Shown: positions 33,096 to 42,137 of the stretch, in pieces
Numbering within the stretch: the stretch's first letter is position 1
How the letters are laid out: each line of letters starts with the position of its first letter
Source of the DNA: Actinomadura graeca
GTDB lineage: Bacteria; Actinomycetota; Actinomycetes; Streptosporangiales; Streptosporangiaceae
Direction: 5' to 3'
Assembly: GCF_019175365.1 (NCBI RefSeq)
Contig: NZ_CP059572.1
Span: forward strand, 310,001-374,000
DNA length: 64,000 bases
Translations under genes and position numbers: made by a program
Notes under the pieces: model-generated
Database searches by the model: none
What the model was told of the DNA's origin: nothing
What the model saw: only the letters and a program-made list of their open reading frames with translations

Positions 33096-33839
33096 TCACC
33101 CGCGCGGCGCGGTCCCGGCGGGCGGGCCGGGGAGGGCGGAGGCGATGCAGTCCAGGACGCGGCCAAGGCCGTACTCGAACTGCTCGTCGCCGGTCATGTG
33201 GGGGATGCGGGCGTCGACGATGACCCGGGTGAACATCGGGTAGTCGCCGCTCTCCATCAGCTCCCGCACGCGCGGGCCGGTCCGCATCATCCAGTCCTCG
33301 GGCGTGAGCCCGCTGCGCCGGTACTCGCGCCGCCACTCCAGCTCGCGGCGCACGTCCAGCTCGACGTAGCCGTTGAGCATCCCGACCAGCGTGAGCATCT
33401 CATCGACCGGGATGCCGACGTCCAGGGCGCCGAGCGCGAACTCCAGCAGCCGCAGCTGGTTCGGGCCGTAGGTCAGGCGGCTCCGGTTCAGCCCGGCCAC
33501 CCACGGGTGGGCCAGCAGCGTCGCGCGGGAGGCGCGGGCCACCAGCGCCAGGTCGGCGCGCCAGTCGCCGGTGGGACGCTCCGGGAGGCCGGGGACGGCC
33601 ACGACGTGGTCGTACATCAGCTCGATGAGGTCGTCGCGGCTCGGCACGTACCGGTACAGCGACATCGCGCCGGTGCCGAGCTCGGCGGCGATGCGCCGCA
33701 TCGACGCGGCCTCCAGGCCGTCGGCGTCGGCGATCCGCACGGCCGCCTCGGTGATCTGGGCGCGGCTGTAGGCGGGCCGGGGCCCGCGGCCCTGGCGCTC
33801 GGGAACCGACCAGATGCTGACGTGCTCGCCGCCCGACAC
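33096..33839 (-). CDS. TetR family regulator of the DrrAB exporter
   Basis: A 247-residue repressor. The helix-turn-helix is EAASMRRIAAELGTGAMSLY near residue 42, followed by RYVPSRDDLIELMYDHV, and it has a TetR_C_1-type C-terminal domain. The GTG at 33839 has AGGGGG upstream. It diverges from a DrrA-type ATPase, and two long operator repeats lie between. It is followed closely by the LuxR gene on the same strand, which may share its transcript. Confidence 0.85.
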   Translation of the reverse strand: MSGGEHVSIWSVPERQGRGPRPAYSRAQITEAAVRIADADGLEAASMRRIAAELGTGAMSLYRYVPSRDDLIELMYDHVVAVPGLPERPTGDWRADLALVARASRATLLAHPWVAGLNRSRLTYGPNQLRLLEFALGALDVGIPVDEMLTLVGMLNGYVELDVRRELEWRREYRRSGLTPEDWMMRTGPRVRELMESGDYPMFTRVIVDARIPHMTGDEQFEYGLGRVLDCIASALPGPPAGTAPRG

Positions 33840-33893
33840 GGCACCCCCTCGCTCGACCGGGGCCGAGCGACCCCACCTCCCAGAGATCCTAGT

Positions 33894-33952
33894 TGCGTAC
33901 ATCGTACCCAGTTGCCTACCCTGGACCGCGCCGGATGCGTACGGTGTACCCA
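33894..33952. promoter_or_regulatory. Two 17-bp operators in the TetR/DrrAB divergent region
   Basis: TGCGTAC-ATC-GTACCCA (33894-33910) and TGCGTAC-GGT-GTACCCA (33936-33952). Each is a near-palindrome with seven-base arms, and the copies are 42 bp apart (four turns). The second ends just before the GGAGG of the DrrA gene. They are very likely the sites of the adjacent TetR. Confidence 0.75.
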
Positions 33953-33963
33953 ATGGAGGTGTG

Positions 33964-34983
33964 ATGGCGGACGAACCGATGGTGGCCGCCGAGGCGCTGC
34001 GCAAGCGCTTCGGCGCCACCCAGGCCCTGGACGGGCTGGACCTGGCCGTCCCTGCCGGGACGGTGTGCGGGCTCCTCGGCCCCAATGGGGCGGGGAAGAC
34101 GACCGCGGTGCGGATCCTGGCGACGCTCGCCGACGCCGACTCCGGGCACGCCCGCGTCGCCGGGCACGACGTCGCGCGGGAGCCCGACCGGGTGCGGGCC
34201 CGGATCGGGCTGGCCGGGCAGCACGCCGCGGTCGACGAGAACCTCACCGGCCGCGCGAACCTGCGGCTGTTCGGCCGCCTCTACCACCTCTCGCGCGCCG
34301 CCGCCCGCCACCGTGCGGACGAGCTGCTGGAGCGGTTCGGGCTCGCCGAGGCCGCCGACCGGCCCGTGGGCGGCTACTCCGGGGGGATGCGCCGCCGCCT
34401 GGACCTGATCGCCAGCCTCATCCTGCGGCCCCAGGTGCTGTTCCTGGACGAGCCGACCACCGGGCTGGACCCGCGCAGCCGCGGCGAGATCTGGGACAGC
34501 GTCCGCGAGCTGGTCGCCGACGGCACCACCGTGCTGCTCACCACCCAGTACCTGGACGAGGCGGACCGGCTCGCCGACGACATCGCCGTCGTCGACCACG
34601 GCCGTGTCATCGCCACCGGCACCCCCGACGAACTGAAGTCCTCGATCGGGGACCGGCTGGACGTCGTACTGGAGGACGCGGCGGCCGCGTCCGGCGCCGC
34701 GGGCGTCCTGCACCGCCTGGCGGGCGCGTATCCGGCGCTCGACGGCGACCGCCTGTCGGTCGCGCTCGCCCACGGGAGCGTCCGGATCGCCGACCTCGTC
34801 CGCGAGCTGGACCGCGCCGGGGTCGCCGTCGGCGACGTCGGGCTCCGGCGGCCCACCCTCGACGAGGTGTTCCTGCGCCTCACCGGCCGCCCCGCGGAGG
34901 CCGGCGAGGGCGACGCCGCGACCGGCTCCGGCGGCGCGGAGGCGGACGGGGCCGCCGCGCGGCGCGAGGAGGCCGTGCGATGA
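33964..34983 (+). CDS. DrrA-type ABC exporter ATPase
   Basis: A 339-residue ATPase. Walker A LLGPNGAGKTT with Lys45, the signature VGGYSGGMRRRLD, Walker B PQVLFLDEPTTGLDPRSR and the H-loop LTTQYLDEAD are all visible. The C-terminal 110 residues are the DrrA-specific regulatory domain (RRPTLDEVFLRLTG) with a Gly/Ala-rich tail. It drives export of a drug-like compound with the DrrB-type permease. GGAGG (33955-33959) supports the ATG. Confidence 0.9.
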   Translation: MADEPMVAAEALRKRFGATQALDGLDLAVPAGTVCGLLGPNGAGKTTAVRILATLADADSGHARVAGHDVAREPDRVRARIGLAGQHAAVDENLTGRANLRLFGRLYHLSRAAARHRADELLERFGLAEAADRPVGGYSGGMRRRLDLIASLILRPQVLFLDEPTTGLDPRSRGEIWDSVRELVADGTTVLLTTQYLDEADRLADDIAVVDHGRVIATGTPDELKSSIGDRLDVVLEDAAAASGAAGVLHRLAGAYPALDGDRLSVALAHGSVRIADLVRELDRAGVAVGDVGLRRPTLDEVFLRLTGRPAEAGEGDAATGSGGAEADGAAARREEAVR

Positions 34984-35816
34984 CCGCGCCCGCCCTCGTC
35001 CCGTCCCGGCCGTCGTGGGCGGGGCGGCTGCGGTGGACGTTCGCCGACGGCCTCACGCTGATCGGCCGTGAGCTGGGCCGGCTGCGGCGGCGGCCCGGGG
35101 AGCTCGTCGCCGCGCTGATCTTCCCCGCGATCATGGTCGTGCTGTTCGGGTACGTGTTCGGCAGCGCGATCAGGGTCCCGGGCGGCGGCGGGTACCGCGA
35201 GTACCTGATGCCCGGGCTGTTCGCGATGGTCACCTTCACCTCGGTGATGGCGGTCACGATGCGGGTGGCGACCGACGCCTCGCGCGGGGTGATGGACCGG
35301 TTCCGGTCCATGCCGATGGCGCGGTCGGCGGTCCCGTTCGGGCAGACCGGCGCCGAGATGCTCAACGGCGTGCTCGGGCTGGCCATCATGGCGGTGACGG
35401 GCCTGGCGGTGGGCTGGCGGGCGCACCGCGGACTGGTTTCGACCGCCGAGGCGTTCCTGCTGCTGGGGCTGATGCGGTACGCGCTGGCGTGGGCGGGCTG
35501 CTATCTCGGGCTGGTGGTGAAGAACGAGCAGACCGCCGACCAGCTCATCCCGCTGGTCTTCCCGGTGACGATGCTGTCGAACTCGTTCGTGCCGACCGGC
35601 GGGATGCCGGCGGTGCTGCGGGTGATCGCCGAGTGGAACCCGGTCAGCGCGCTCACCGCCGCGTGCCGGCGGCTGTTCGGCAACGCGGCCGCGCCCGCCG
35701 GGGACGCGGCGTGGCCGGTCGCGCATCCGGTCGCCGCGTCGCTGCTGTGGTCGGCGGTGCTGCTGGCGGTGTTCGTGCCGTTGTCGATCCGCACCCACCA
35801 GCGCCGCGGCCGGTGA
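34980..35816 (+). CDS. DrrB-type ABC-2 permease
   Basis: A 278-residue integral membrane protein with six helices, of the ABC-2 DrrB family. IFPAIMVVLFGYVFGSAIRV, YLMPGLFAMVTFTSVMAVTM, FPVTMLSNSFVPTGGMPAVL and AEWNPVSALTAACRRLFGN are conserved parts. The ATG overlaps the ATPase stop by four bases, so the two are translated together. With the ATPase it forms an exporter controlled by the divergent TetR. Confidence 0.9.
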   Translation: MTAPALVPSRPSWAGRLRWTFADGLTLIGRELGRLRRRPGELVAALIFPAIMVVLFGYVFGSAIRVPGGGGYREYLMPGLFAMVTFTSVMAVTMRVATDASRGVMDRFRSMPMARSAVPFGQTGAEMLNGVLGLAIMAVTGLAVGWRAHRGLVSTAEAFLLLGLMRYALAWAGCYLGLVVKNEQTADQLIPLVFPVTMLSNSFVPTGGMPAVLRVIAEWNPVSALTAACRRLFGNAAAPAGDAAWPVAHPVAASLLWSAVLLAVFVPLSIRTHQRRGR

Positions 35817-35822
35817 CCCGGG

Positions 35823-35864
35823 GGTCCGCGGTCCCCGGCGCGGGTGCGCCGGAGACCGCGGACC
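35823..35864. terminator. Bidirectional terminator after the DrrB-type gene
   Basis: GGTCCGCGGTC (35823-35833) pairs with GACCGCGGACC (35854-35864), and inside it CGGCGC and GCGCCG pair again around a GGGT loop. It lies between the converging permease and GNAT genes. Confidence 0.8.
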
Positions 35865-35905
35865 GGGTGCGGGTGTCACATCGGGTGCCGCCGTGGCCTC
35901 GCCTG

Positions 35906-36424
35906 TCAGACGCCGAACGGCGCGGGGTACTCCACCGTCCCGGACGGGACGGGCCCGGGGCCGCCGAGCACCAGGGCCATCAGCGCCTCGTCGGGCACCT
36001 CGAAGGAGGTGGTGATCCCGAGCCGCGACGCGCGCCCGAACCCGAACCTCGGGTAGTAGTCCGGGTGCCCGAGGACGACCACCAGCCGCTCGCCGCGTCC
36101 CGCCGCGGCGTCCAGGACCGCCCGGACGGCGGCGCCGCCCGCCCCGGTGCGCTGGCGGGACGGCAGGACCGCCACGGGCGCCAGGGCGAGCGCGGCGTCG
36201 CCGCCGACCCGGCAGCGGGTCAGCAGCGCGTACCCGGCGACCTGCCCGCCGGGTGTCTCGGCGACGCGGGACAGGCCCGGCAGCCAGGCCGGGCCGGCGC
36301 GCAGCGCGTCGACCAGGTCGGCCTCCTGCGGTGTCGGGAACGCCGCCAGCAGGACGCGGCGCACCGCCTGCGCGTCCGCGGTGGTCTCCGGCCGTGTCCT
36401 CCAGGAGTGCGCGGTGGCGGTCAC
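35906..36424 (-). CDS. GNAT family N-acetyltransferase (YhbS-like)
   Basis: A 172-residue acetyltransferase. ALAPVAVLPSRQRTGAGGAA is the acetyl-CoA binding region and VLGHPDYYPRFGFGRASRLG the strongly conserved YhbS-type closing motif. The GTG at 36424 overlaps the rsgA stop (GTGA), so it is coupled to the GTPase. The substrate is not known; a link to ribosome maturation is only suggested by the coupling. Confidence 0.85.
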   Translation of the reverse strand: MTATAHSWRTRPETTADAQAVRRVLLAAFPTPQEADLVDALRAGPAWLPGLSRVAETPGGQVAGYALLTRCRVGGDAALALAPVAVLPSRQRTGAGGAAVRAVLDAAAGRGERLVVVLGHPDYYPRFGFGRASRLGITTSFEVPDEALMALVLGGPGPVPSGTVEYPAPFGV

Positions 36425-37509
36425 CGGTCCCTCCCCCGGTCCCTGTACATCTGCCGCTGGGCCTTGGTGACGGCCTTCCACCGGTCGCGCTGCTCGGCGC
36501 GGAGCCGGGCGTCGCTGCGCGCCGCGATCCAGGCGTTCTCGCGCAGCAGCCTGCGGTAGCTCTCGAGGCGGCGGGCGGGCAGGGTGCCGTCCTGGACGGC
36601 GGCGAGGACGGCGCAGCCGGGTTCGCCGCCGTGGGCGCAGTCGCCGAACCGGCACGCGGCGGCGAGCTCCTCGATCTCGGCGAAGGTCTGCTGGAGGCCC
36701 TCGGCGGCGTCCCACAGCCCGACGCGGCGCAGGCCGGGGGTGTCGATGAGGACGCCGCCGCCCGGCAGCGGCAGCAGGTCGCGGCGGACGGTGGTGTGGC
36801 GTCCCTTGCCGTCGCGTTCCCGGACGGCGCCGGTCGCGAGGGTCTCGGCGCCCAGCAGGGCGTTGCCCAGCGTGGACTTGCCCGCGCCGGACGGGCCGAG
36901 CAGCACGACGGTGCCGTCCAGGACCGCCGCAACCGCGTCCACGCCGTCCCCGGTGGCGGCGCTGCACGCGACGACGTCGACGCCGGGCGCGGCGGCGGCG
37001 ACGGCGGCCTCGGCCTCGGCGGTGCCGGGCAGGGAGTCGGCCTTGGTGAGCACGACGACGGGCCGGGCGCCGCTCTCCCAGGCCAGGGCCAGCAGCCGCT
37101 CGACGCGTCCGAGGTCGAGGTGGTCGGCCAGGGAGACGGCGATGGCGACGGTGTCGACGTTGGCGGCCAGGACCTGCCCGCGCGACTCGCGCGAGACGGT
37201 GGACCGGACGATCGCGGTCCGGCGGGGCAGCAGCTCCGCCACGACCGGCCCTCCGGCCTGCGCGCCGGCGGGCCGCAGCGCGGCCCAGTCGCCGGTGCAC
37301 GGCGCGGCGGCGGGGTCGGGTGAGGCGACCGGCCCCGTCCCGGCCCGCAGCGGGCCGGTCTCGGTGACGACGTCGCACAGCCCGCGGTCGACCGCGATGA
37401 CGCGGGCCGGTACCAGCCCGGCGGCGCGATGCGGGGTGAAGTCGTTCTCCAGGGTCTCGTCCCAGCCGTAGGCGGCGAGAGGGGACGGCCCGGTGGATGT
37501 GAAGGACAA
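36421..37509 (-). CDS. rsgA: Small-subunit ribosome biogenesis GTPase RsgA
   Basis: A 362-residue circularly permuted GTPase. Order: N-terminal OB-fold-like part, VLTKAD (G4), VVLLGPSGAGKSTLGNALLG (G1), GKGRHTTVRRDL (G2), LIDTPGLR (G3), then the zinc domain CRFGDCAHGGEPGC. RsgA checks late maturation of the 30S subunit. The start is a TTG at 37509 with only a weak AAGGG upstream. A 22-codon reading frame with a strong ribosome binding site precedes it. Confidence 0.92.
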   Translation of the reverse strand: MSFTSTGPSPLAAYGWDETLENDFTPHRAAGLVPARVIAVDRGLCDVVTETGPLRAGTGPVASPDPAAAPCTGDWAALRPAGAQAGGPVVAELLPRRTAIVRSTVSRESRGQVLAANVDTVAIAVSLADHLDLGRVERLLALAWESGARPVVVLTKADSLPGTAEAEAAVAAAAPGVDVVACSAATGDGVDAVAAVLDGTVVLLGPSGAGKSTLGNALLGAETLATGAVRERDGKGRHTTVRRDLLPLPGGGVLIDTPGLRRVGLWDAAEGLQQTFAEIEELAAACRFGDCAHGGEPGCAVLAAVQDGTLPARRLESYRRLLRENAWIAARSDARLRAEQRDRWKAVTKAQRQMYRDRGRDR

Positions 37510-37570
37510 CGGATCGGAACCCTTGCGTGAAGGGGCCCCGGCGTGGGCGCCGCGCCTGCGGGCGGTCGGG

Positions 37571-37639
37571 TCAGCCGGTGGCCCGGGAGATGAGGACGGG
37601 CTGGGTGCTGCGCGCGGCAGCGACCGCGGTGACGGCCAT
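37571..37639 (-). CDS. Candidate leader peptide upstream of rsgA (22 aa)
   Basis: The minus strand has AAGGAGGTGG, then six bases, an ATG at 37639 and a 22-codon frame MAVTAVAAARSTQPVLISRA plus TG, ending at 37571. The ribosome binding site is one of the strongest in the window, while rsgA, 61 bases downstream, has a TTG start and a poor site. The gap between them is GC-rich and can fold. This fits a translated leader that sets rsgA expression, but conservation has not been tested. Confidence 0.45.
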   Translation of the reverse strand: MAVTAVAAARSTQPVLISRATG

Positions 37640-37809
37640 CGTCCCCACCTCCTTCACGTTCCGGGCCCGAGGATACCGGCCGCCCCCGGCGGCGGCCACC
37701 GGTTATCCGCGCGCCCTGCGGGGGCGGGTTCCGGGGTCGCGCGGGCACGGAAGACGGCAAAGGGAAGTTATGGTGATTTGAGAGACGGGACCGTGATAGG
37801 GGCGTGGTC

Positions 37810-38886
37810 GTGGACGAGAAGGTCGAGGAGCCGGGCGGGCGGGTCCCGGCCCGGCGGGGCCGGGACGGGACCGGCCTGGCGGCCCGGGTGGAGCGGGCCG
37901 ACCGGGCGGCGGCCGAGCGCATCGAGGGGTTCGCCGACGGCCTGGCACCGGCGGCGGCGGGCGCCGCGCGGCTCGCCGGGGCCGTGGGCGAGCCCGTCCG
38001 GCAGGCCGCGCGCGACGCCGCGTCCGTCGCCGCGGCCCGGTTCGTCGAGCAGCTGGCGGGGACGCCGGCGATGCGGGTCGTCGAGCGCGCGGCCCGCGAC
38101 GCCGCCGTCGGGATCGCGACGGCGGCGGCCGAGCGGGTGGTGCTGGAGGCCCGTGCCGCCGCCGGGTCCAACGCCGTCACCGGCACCGCGTTCGAGGTCA
38201 CCGCGGCCGCGATGACGCTGGCGGAGCAGGCGGCGCGGCATCCGATGGCCGCCGCCGCGCGCCGCCTCGCCACCGGCAGCCCCCTCGCCCGCGCCGCGAC
38301 CGCCACGGCGCTGGACGTGGCGGGGCGCACCGTGTCCGCGCCGGCCGTGCAGGCGGCGACGAGGGCCGTGGTCGACACCGCCTTCGACGCCGTCGCCGAC
38401 GTCGCGGTCGAGGCGGCGGTGGACGTGGCGCGGCCGCTGATGGTCCGGGCCGTCCGGGAGGCCGCCGCCGAGGCCGCGGCCGGGCTGGGCGGGGCGCTGC
38501 GCGAGCGGGCGCGGGACGCGGCGGCGTCGCCGGAGCTGGCGCCGCTGGCGACGGCCGCGGCGGGCCTGGCCACGCGCGCCGCCGGCAGCGAGGCCGCGCG
38601 GTCGGCCGGTGACCTGGTCGCCGCCGCGGCGGGCAGCGCCGTCGCCCGCGCCGCGGCGGAGCTGGCGGTGCGGCTGGCCGCCCGGACCGCCGCCACCGCG
38701 ATCGAGGCGGTGATGGCCGGGCTGATGCGCGAGGCGCTGCGGCTGGCGATGAAGGACGCGCTGCGGGAGCTGATGCTGGAGGTGGCGCGGGACGTGGTCG
38801 TCGACGTCATGAAGACCACGTGGATCACCGCGACCCGGCCCGCGCCCGGTGGTCCCGCCGCTGAGCCCGGTCTCAGAAGTTCCTGA
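37810..38886 (+). CDS. Alanine-rich helical protein, unknown
   Basis: A 358-residue protein in which roughly one residue in three is Ala, with regularly spaced Arg, Glu, Asp and Val. Long stretches such as ARRLATGSPLARAATATALD and AAGSAVARAAAELAVRLAAR predict amphipathic helices without true membrane segments or a signal peptide. It resembles phasin- or apolipoprotein-like coating proteins in composition only. AGGGG at 37798-37802 favours the GTG at 37810 over 37804. The end reads VVVDVMKTTWITATRP. Family not recognised; the reading frame is supported by third-position GC and the lack of a better frame. Confidence 0.6.
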   Translation: MDEKVEEPGGRVPARRGRDGTGLAARVERADRAAAERIEGFADGLAPAAAGAARLAGAVGEPVRQAARDAASVAAARFVEQLAGTPAMRVVERAARDAAVGIATAAAERVVLEARAAAGSNAVTGTAFEVTAAAMTLAEQAARHPMAAAARRLATGSPLARAATATALDVAGRTVSAPAVQAATRAVVDTAFDAVADVAVEAAVDVARPLMVRAVREAAAEAAAGLGGALRERARDAAASPELAPLATAAAGLATRAAGSEAARSAGDLVAAAAGSAVARAAAELAVRLAARTAATAIEAVMAGLMREALRLAMKDALRELMLEVARDVVVDVMKTTWITATRPAPGGPAAEPGLRSS

Positions 38887-38899
38887 GAGGACGATGAGA
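38871..38899. promoter_or_regulatory. 11-bp phased repeats before the response regulator gene
   Basis: On the minus strand TCTCATCGTCC, TCTCAGGAACT and TCTGAGA follow each other with an 11-bp period (38898-38871). OmpR-family regulators bind such direct repeats. On the plus strand TCTCAG-N6-CTGAGA is also an inverted repeat. It overlaps the end of the alanine-rich gene and lies 50-80 bp before the response regulator start, so autoregulation is likely. Confidence 0.5.
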
Positions 38900-38949
38900 A
38901 ACGCCGCCTGGCGGGCGGAGCGGCCGCCGGTGGTGGTTACGGTGTGTGC

Positions 38950-39672
38950 ATGGAGCCCGGCAGGCGGGGGGCGTCGCCCGCGCGGATACTGGTCGTGGAC
39001 GACGAGCCCGCCGTCCGGGAGTCGCTGTCGAGCAGCCTGGCGTTCGAGGGGTACGAGGTCGCCGAGGCCGCCGACGGGGTGATCGCGCTGGAGCGGGCCG
39101 GGGCCGAGCCCCCGGACCTGGTCGTGCTGGACGTGCTGATGCCGCGGATGGACGGCCTGACCACGTGCCGGCGGCTGCGCGCGCTCGGCGCCACCATGCC
39201 GGTGCTGATGCTGACCGCCCGCGACATGGTCGGCGACCGCGTCACGGGCCTGGACGCCGGCGCCGACGACTACCTCGCCAAGCCCTTCGAGCTGGACGAG
39301 CTGCTCGCGCGGGTGCGGGCGCTGCTGCGGCGCGGGGCGATGGCCGCCGCGCCGCGCCGCGAGGACGTGCTGGTGTTCGGCGACCTGCGGATGGACACCC
39401 TGACCCGCGAGGTCGTCCGGGCGGGGCGGCCCCTGGAGCTGACCCGCACCGAGTACATGCTGCTGGAGATGTTCCTGGCGCACCCCCGGCAGGTCCTGAC
39501 CCGCGAGCAGATCCTGGAGACGGTGTGGGGGTTCGACTTCGAGCCCGCCTCCAACTCGCTGGACGTGTACGTGATGTACCTGCGGCGCAAGACCGAGGCG
39601 GAGGGGATGCCGCGGGTGCTGCACACCGTCCGGGGCGTCGGGTACGTCCTGCGGCAGGCGGCGCCGCCGTGA
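38950..39672 (+). CDS. OmpR-family response regulator (MprA-like)
   Basis: A 240-residue two-component regulator. The receiver domain has Asp17/Asp18, the phosphoacceptor Asp61 in [12 protein letters not shown], and the Lys in [20 protein letters not shown]. The C-terminal winged helix contains [20 protein letters not shown] and [14 protein letters not shown]. It resembles MprA-type regulators that respond to cell-envelope stress. It overlaps the kinase gene by four bases. Confidence 0.9.
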   Translation: MEPGRRGASPARILVVDDEPAVRESLSSSLAFEGYEVAEAADGVIALERAGAEPPDLVVLDVLMPRMDGLTTCRRLRALGATMPVLMLTARDMVGDRVTGLDAGADDYLAKPFELDELLARVRALLRRGAMAAAPRREDVLVFGDLRMDTLTREVVRAGRPLELTRTEYMLLEMFLAHPRQVLTREQILETVWGFDFEPASNSLDVYVMYLRRKTEAEGMPRVLHTVRGVGYVLRQAAPP

Positions 39673-41132
39673 CGGGGCGGCGCCGCGTGGCCGGGCGGCT
39701 GACGCTGCGCGCGCGGCTGGCGCTGCTGGTCGCGGCGGCGGTGGCGCTGGCGGTGGCGGCGTGCGCGACGGCCGGCTGGTACCTGACCCGCAACCAGCTC
39801 TACCGGGAGCTGGACCGCCGGCTGGGCGCGATGAGCGGGCCGCCGGGGCCGGGCGGCGGGGTGCCGCCGCGGATGCAGCGTTTCGAGCGCGACCTGGGCG
39901 CGGCGCTGGCGGACTGCCGGCCCGGCGCCCGGCCTGGGACCGGGACCGGGCAGTTCCCGCCGGGGCCCGCGGAGATCACGCAGGTGGTGGACGCGCGGGG
40001 CCGGGCGTGCACGCTGCCCGGCGCCGGGACGCTGGAGGTGACCGGCGCCGACGCCGCGGTCGCCAGGGGCGCGCGGGAACGCGCCGTGCACGACGGGCGC
40101 GGCGTCACCGCCGCGGGCGACCACATCGACGTGCGGGTGCTGACGCGGTCGCTGCGGACGCCGGGGGGCGAGCCGTTCGCGGTGTCGTTCGCGATCTCGC
40201 TGAAGGAGGCCGAGGGCCCGCTGGGGAACCTGGCGCTGCTGCTGGTGGCGGTCACCGCGCTGGGGGTGGTGGTGTCGGCGGGCGCCGGGCTGATGATCGC
40301 CCGGGCGGCGCTGCGGCCGGTGGACGAGCTGACCGGCGCCGTCGAGCACGTCGCGCGCACCGAGGACCTCGGCACCCGCATCCCCGAGGAGGGGACCGAC
40401 GAGATCGCGCGGCTGAGCCGCTCCTTCAACACCATGACCGCCGCGCTCGCGGCGTCCCGCGAGCGGCAGCGGCAGCTGATCGCCGACGCCGGGCACGAGC
40501 TGCGGACGCCGCTGACGAGCCTGCGCACCAACATCGACCTGCTGCTGCGCGCCGAGGCCAGCGGCCGTGAGCTGCCCGGCGACACCCGGCACCGGCTGCT
40601 GGACAGCGTGAAGGCGCAGATGCGGGAGCTGTCCAGCCTCGTGGGGGACCTGCTGGAGCTGGCGCGTCCCGCCGAGGCCGAGCCGGTCCGCGAGCCGGTC
40701 GCGCTGCACGAGGTGGTGGGCCGCGCCGTCGAGCGCGCGCGGCTGCGCGGGCCGGGGCTGACCGTCCGGGCCTCGACGGAGCCGTGGTACGTGATGGGCG
40801 ACGCGGCGTCGCTGGAACGCGCCGTGGTGAACCTGCTGGACAACGCGGTCAAGTTCAGCCCGCCGGGCGGGACGGTCGAGGTCGGCCTGCGGGACGGCGG
40901 GCTGACCGTCCGCGACCACGGCCCCGGGATCCCCGGCGGGGATCTCCCGCACGTGTTCGAGCGGTTCTGGCGCTCGCCGTCGGCGCGGAGCCTGCCCGGC
41001 TCGGGGCTGGGCCTGTCGATCGTCGCGCGGGTCGTGGAGGAGTGCGGCGGGCGTGTCGCGCTGGAGGCGGCGCCCGGCGGCGGGACCCTGGCCCGCGTGG
41101 ACCTGCCGGGGGCGCCGGACCCGGCCGGCTAG
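39669..41132 (+). CDS. Sensor histidine kinase (MprB-like)
   Basis: A 487-residue membrane kinase. Helix 1 is near residues 15-38, an extracytoplasmic sensor follows to about 185, helix 2 is near 190-215, then HAMP ([20 protein letters not shown]). The phosphoacceptor is His276 in [14 protein letters not shown], and the ATPase boxes are [23 protein letters not shown] and GSGLGLSIV. The GTG start overlaps the regulator stop. It partners the upstream regulator. Confidence 0.9.
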   Translation: MTGRRRVAGRLTLRARLALLVAAAVALAVAACATAGWYLTRNQLYRELDRRLGAMSGPPGPGGGVPPRMQRFERDLGAALADCRPGARPGTGTGQFPPGPAEITQVVDARGRACTLPGAGTLEVTGADAAVARGARERAVHDGRGVTAAGDHIDVRVLTRSLRTPGGEPFAVSFAISLKEAEGPLGNLALLLVAVTALGVVVSAGAGLMIARAALRPVDELTGAVEHVARTEDLGTRIPEEGTDEIARLSRSFNTMTAALAASRERQRQLIADAGHELRTPLTSLRTNIDLLLRAEASGRELPGDTRHRLLDSVKAQMRELSSLVGDLLELARPAEAEPVREPVALHEVVGRAVERARLRGPGLTVRASTEPWYVMGDAASLERAVVNLLDNAVKFSPPGGTVEVGLRDGGLTVRDHGPGIPGGDLPHVFERFWRSPSARSLPGSGLGLSIVARVVEECGGRVALEAAPGGGTLARVDLPGAPDPAG

Positions 41133-41155
41133 CGCGGCCGGCCGTGGCGGCCGCG
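41133..41155. terminator. Hairpin after the histidine kinase
   Basis: CGCGGCCG (41133-41140) and CGGCCGCG (41148-41155) form a perfect eight-base stem immediately after the kinase stop, before the converging SDR gene. Confidence 0.6.
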
Positions 41156-41158
41156 GGG

Positions 41159-42016
41159 TCAGGTCTGGGGGTGCTGGGGGTAGTCGGCCGACAGGGTGGT
41201 GTCCCGCCAGGTCTCGCACAGCGCCTTCATGGAGTCCATGCGGGCCTGGACGATGTCCAGCGCGGCCTTGCCGAGCAGGAGGCGCAGCGGCGGCTCGTCC
41301 GCCTCGGTGACGGCGATGATCGCCTGTGCGGCGCGTTCGGGGTCGCCGGGCTGGTGCCCGTAGGTGGCCAGGGTCGCGGCGCGGCGGGTCCCGGCGGTCT
41401 CGTCGTAGTCGGGGATGCGGACGGCGGACTGGCGCATGGACGGGCCGGGCCAGTTGGTGCGGAACGCGGCGGGCTCGACGATGGTGACCTTGATGCCGAG
41501 CGGCCTGACCTCGGCGGCCAGGGACTCCGACAGTCCTTCGACGGCGAACTTGGTGGCGTGGTAGTAGCCGGTGGCGCCGAAGGCGGCCAGGCCGCCCAGC
41601 GAGGAGACGGTGACGACGTGGCCGCTGCGGCGGGCGCGCATCCCCGGCAGGACGGCGCGGGTGACGTCGGCGAGCCCGAACACGTTGGTGTCGAACAGGG
41701 CGCGGATCTGGTCGTCCTCGCCCTCCTCCACCGCGGCGAGGTAGCCGTATCCGGCGTTGTTGACCAGGACGTCGATGCGGCCGAACACCGCCTCGGCCAG
41801 GTCGACGGCGGCGCGGACCTGGGCGGGGTCGGTGACGTCCAGGGGCAGGGCCGCGGCCCGGTCGCCGTGCGCGGCGGCCAGGCCGGCGACCTGGCGCGGG
41901 TCGCGGGCGGTCACGGCCACGCGGTGGCCGCGCCGGAGGGCCGCCGTGGCGAGGGCCCGGCCCAGCCCGGTGGAGCAGCCGGTGATGAACCAGACGGGGG
42001 AGTCGTCGCGGGTCAT
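41159..42016 (-). CDS. SDR family oxidoreductase
   Basis: A 285-residue short-chain dehydrogenase. TGCSTGLGRALA is the cofactor loop, NNAGYGYLA the NAG motif, VSSLGG carries Ser, and YYHATK gives the catalytic Tyr and Lys. The C-terminus has the extension common in the retinol-dehydrogenase-like group. It follows an XRE regulator on the same strand by 121 bases and is probably its target. Substrate unknown. Confidence 0.88.
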   Translation of the reverse strand: MTRDDSPVWFITGCSTGLGRALATAALRRGHRVAVTARDPRQVAGLAAAHGDRAAALPLDVTDPAQVRAAVDLAEAVFGRIDVLVNNAGYGYLAAVEEGEDDQIRALFDTNVFGLADVTRAVLPGMRARRSGHVVTVSSLGGLAAFGATGYYHATKFAVEGLSESLAAEVRPLGIKVTIVEPAAFRTNWPGPSMRQSAVRIPDYDETAGTRRAATLATYGHQPGDPERAAQAIIAVTEADEPPLRLLLGKAALDIVQARMDSMKALCETWRDTTLSADYPQHPQT

Positions 42017-42137
42017 GGGGGACGCGCCTTTCGTGGGACGGCAGGGCGTGGTGAGGAGGGCGGACGGCCCCGAGGGCGGGCCGCCGCCGGGTGGGGCGGG
42101 GGTGGGCGGGGCCGGTCGTCCGGTCCCGCGGGGGCGG

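Noticed and set aside
30323..33166. LuxR regulator starting at 33166
   Set aside because: The extra 25 residues would lie inside the upstream TetR gene and are Pro/Ala-rich; the GTG at 33091 follows the TetR stop directly.
30386..33223. A plus-strand open frame of 945 codons
   Set aside because: Antisense to the LuxR regulator, whose ATPase and helix-turn-helix motifs are clear on the other strand. The plus frame has no recognisable domain.
34374..38828. A minus-strand open frame of 1484 codons
   Set aside because: It runs antisense through the DrrAB-type genes, GNAT, rsgA and the alanine-rich gene, and has shadow composition (Arg/Ser/Pro/Ala-rich). It is an effect of high GC at third positions.
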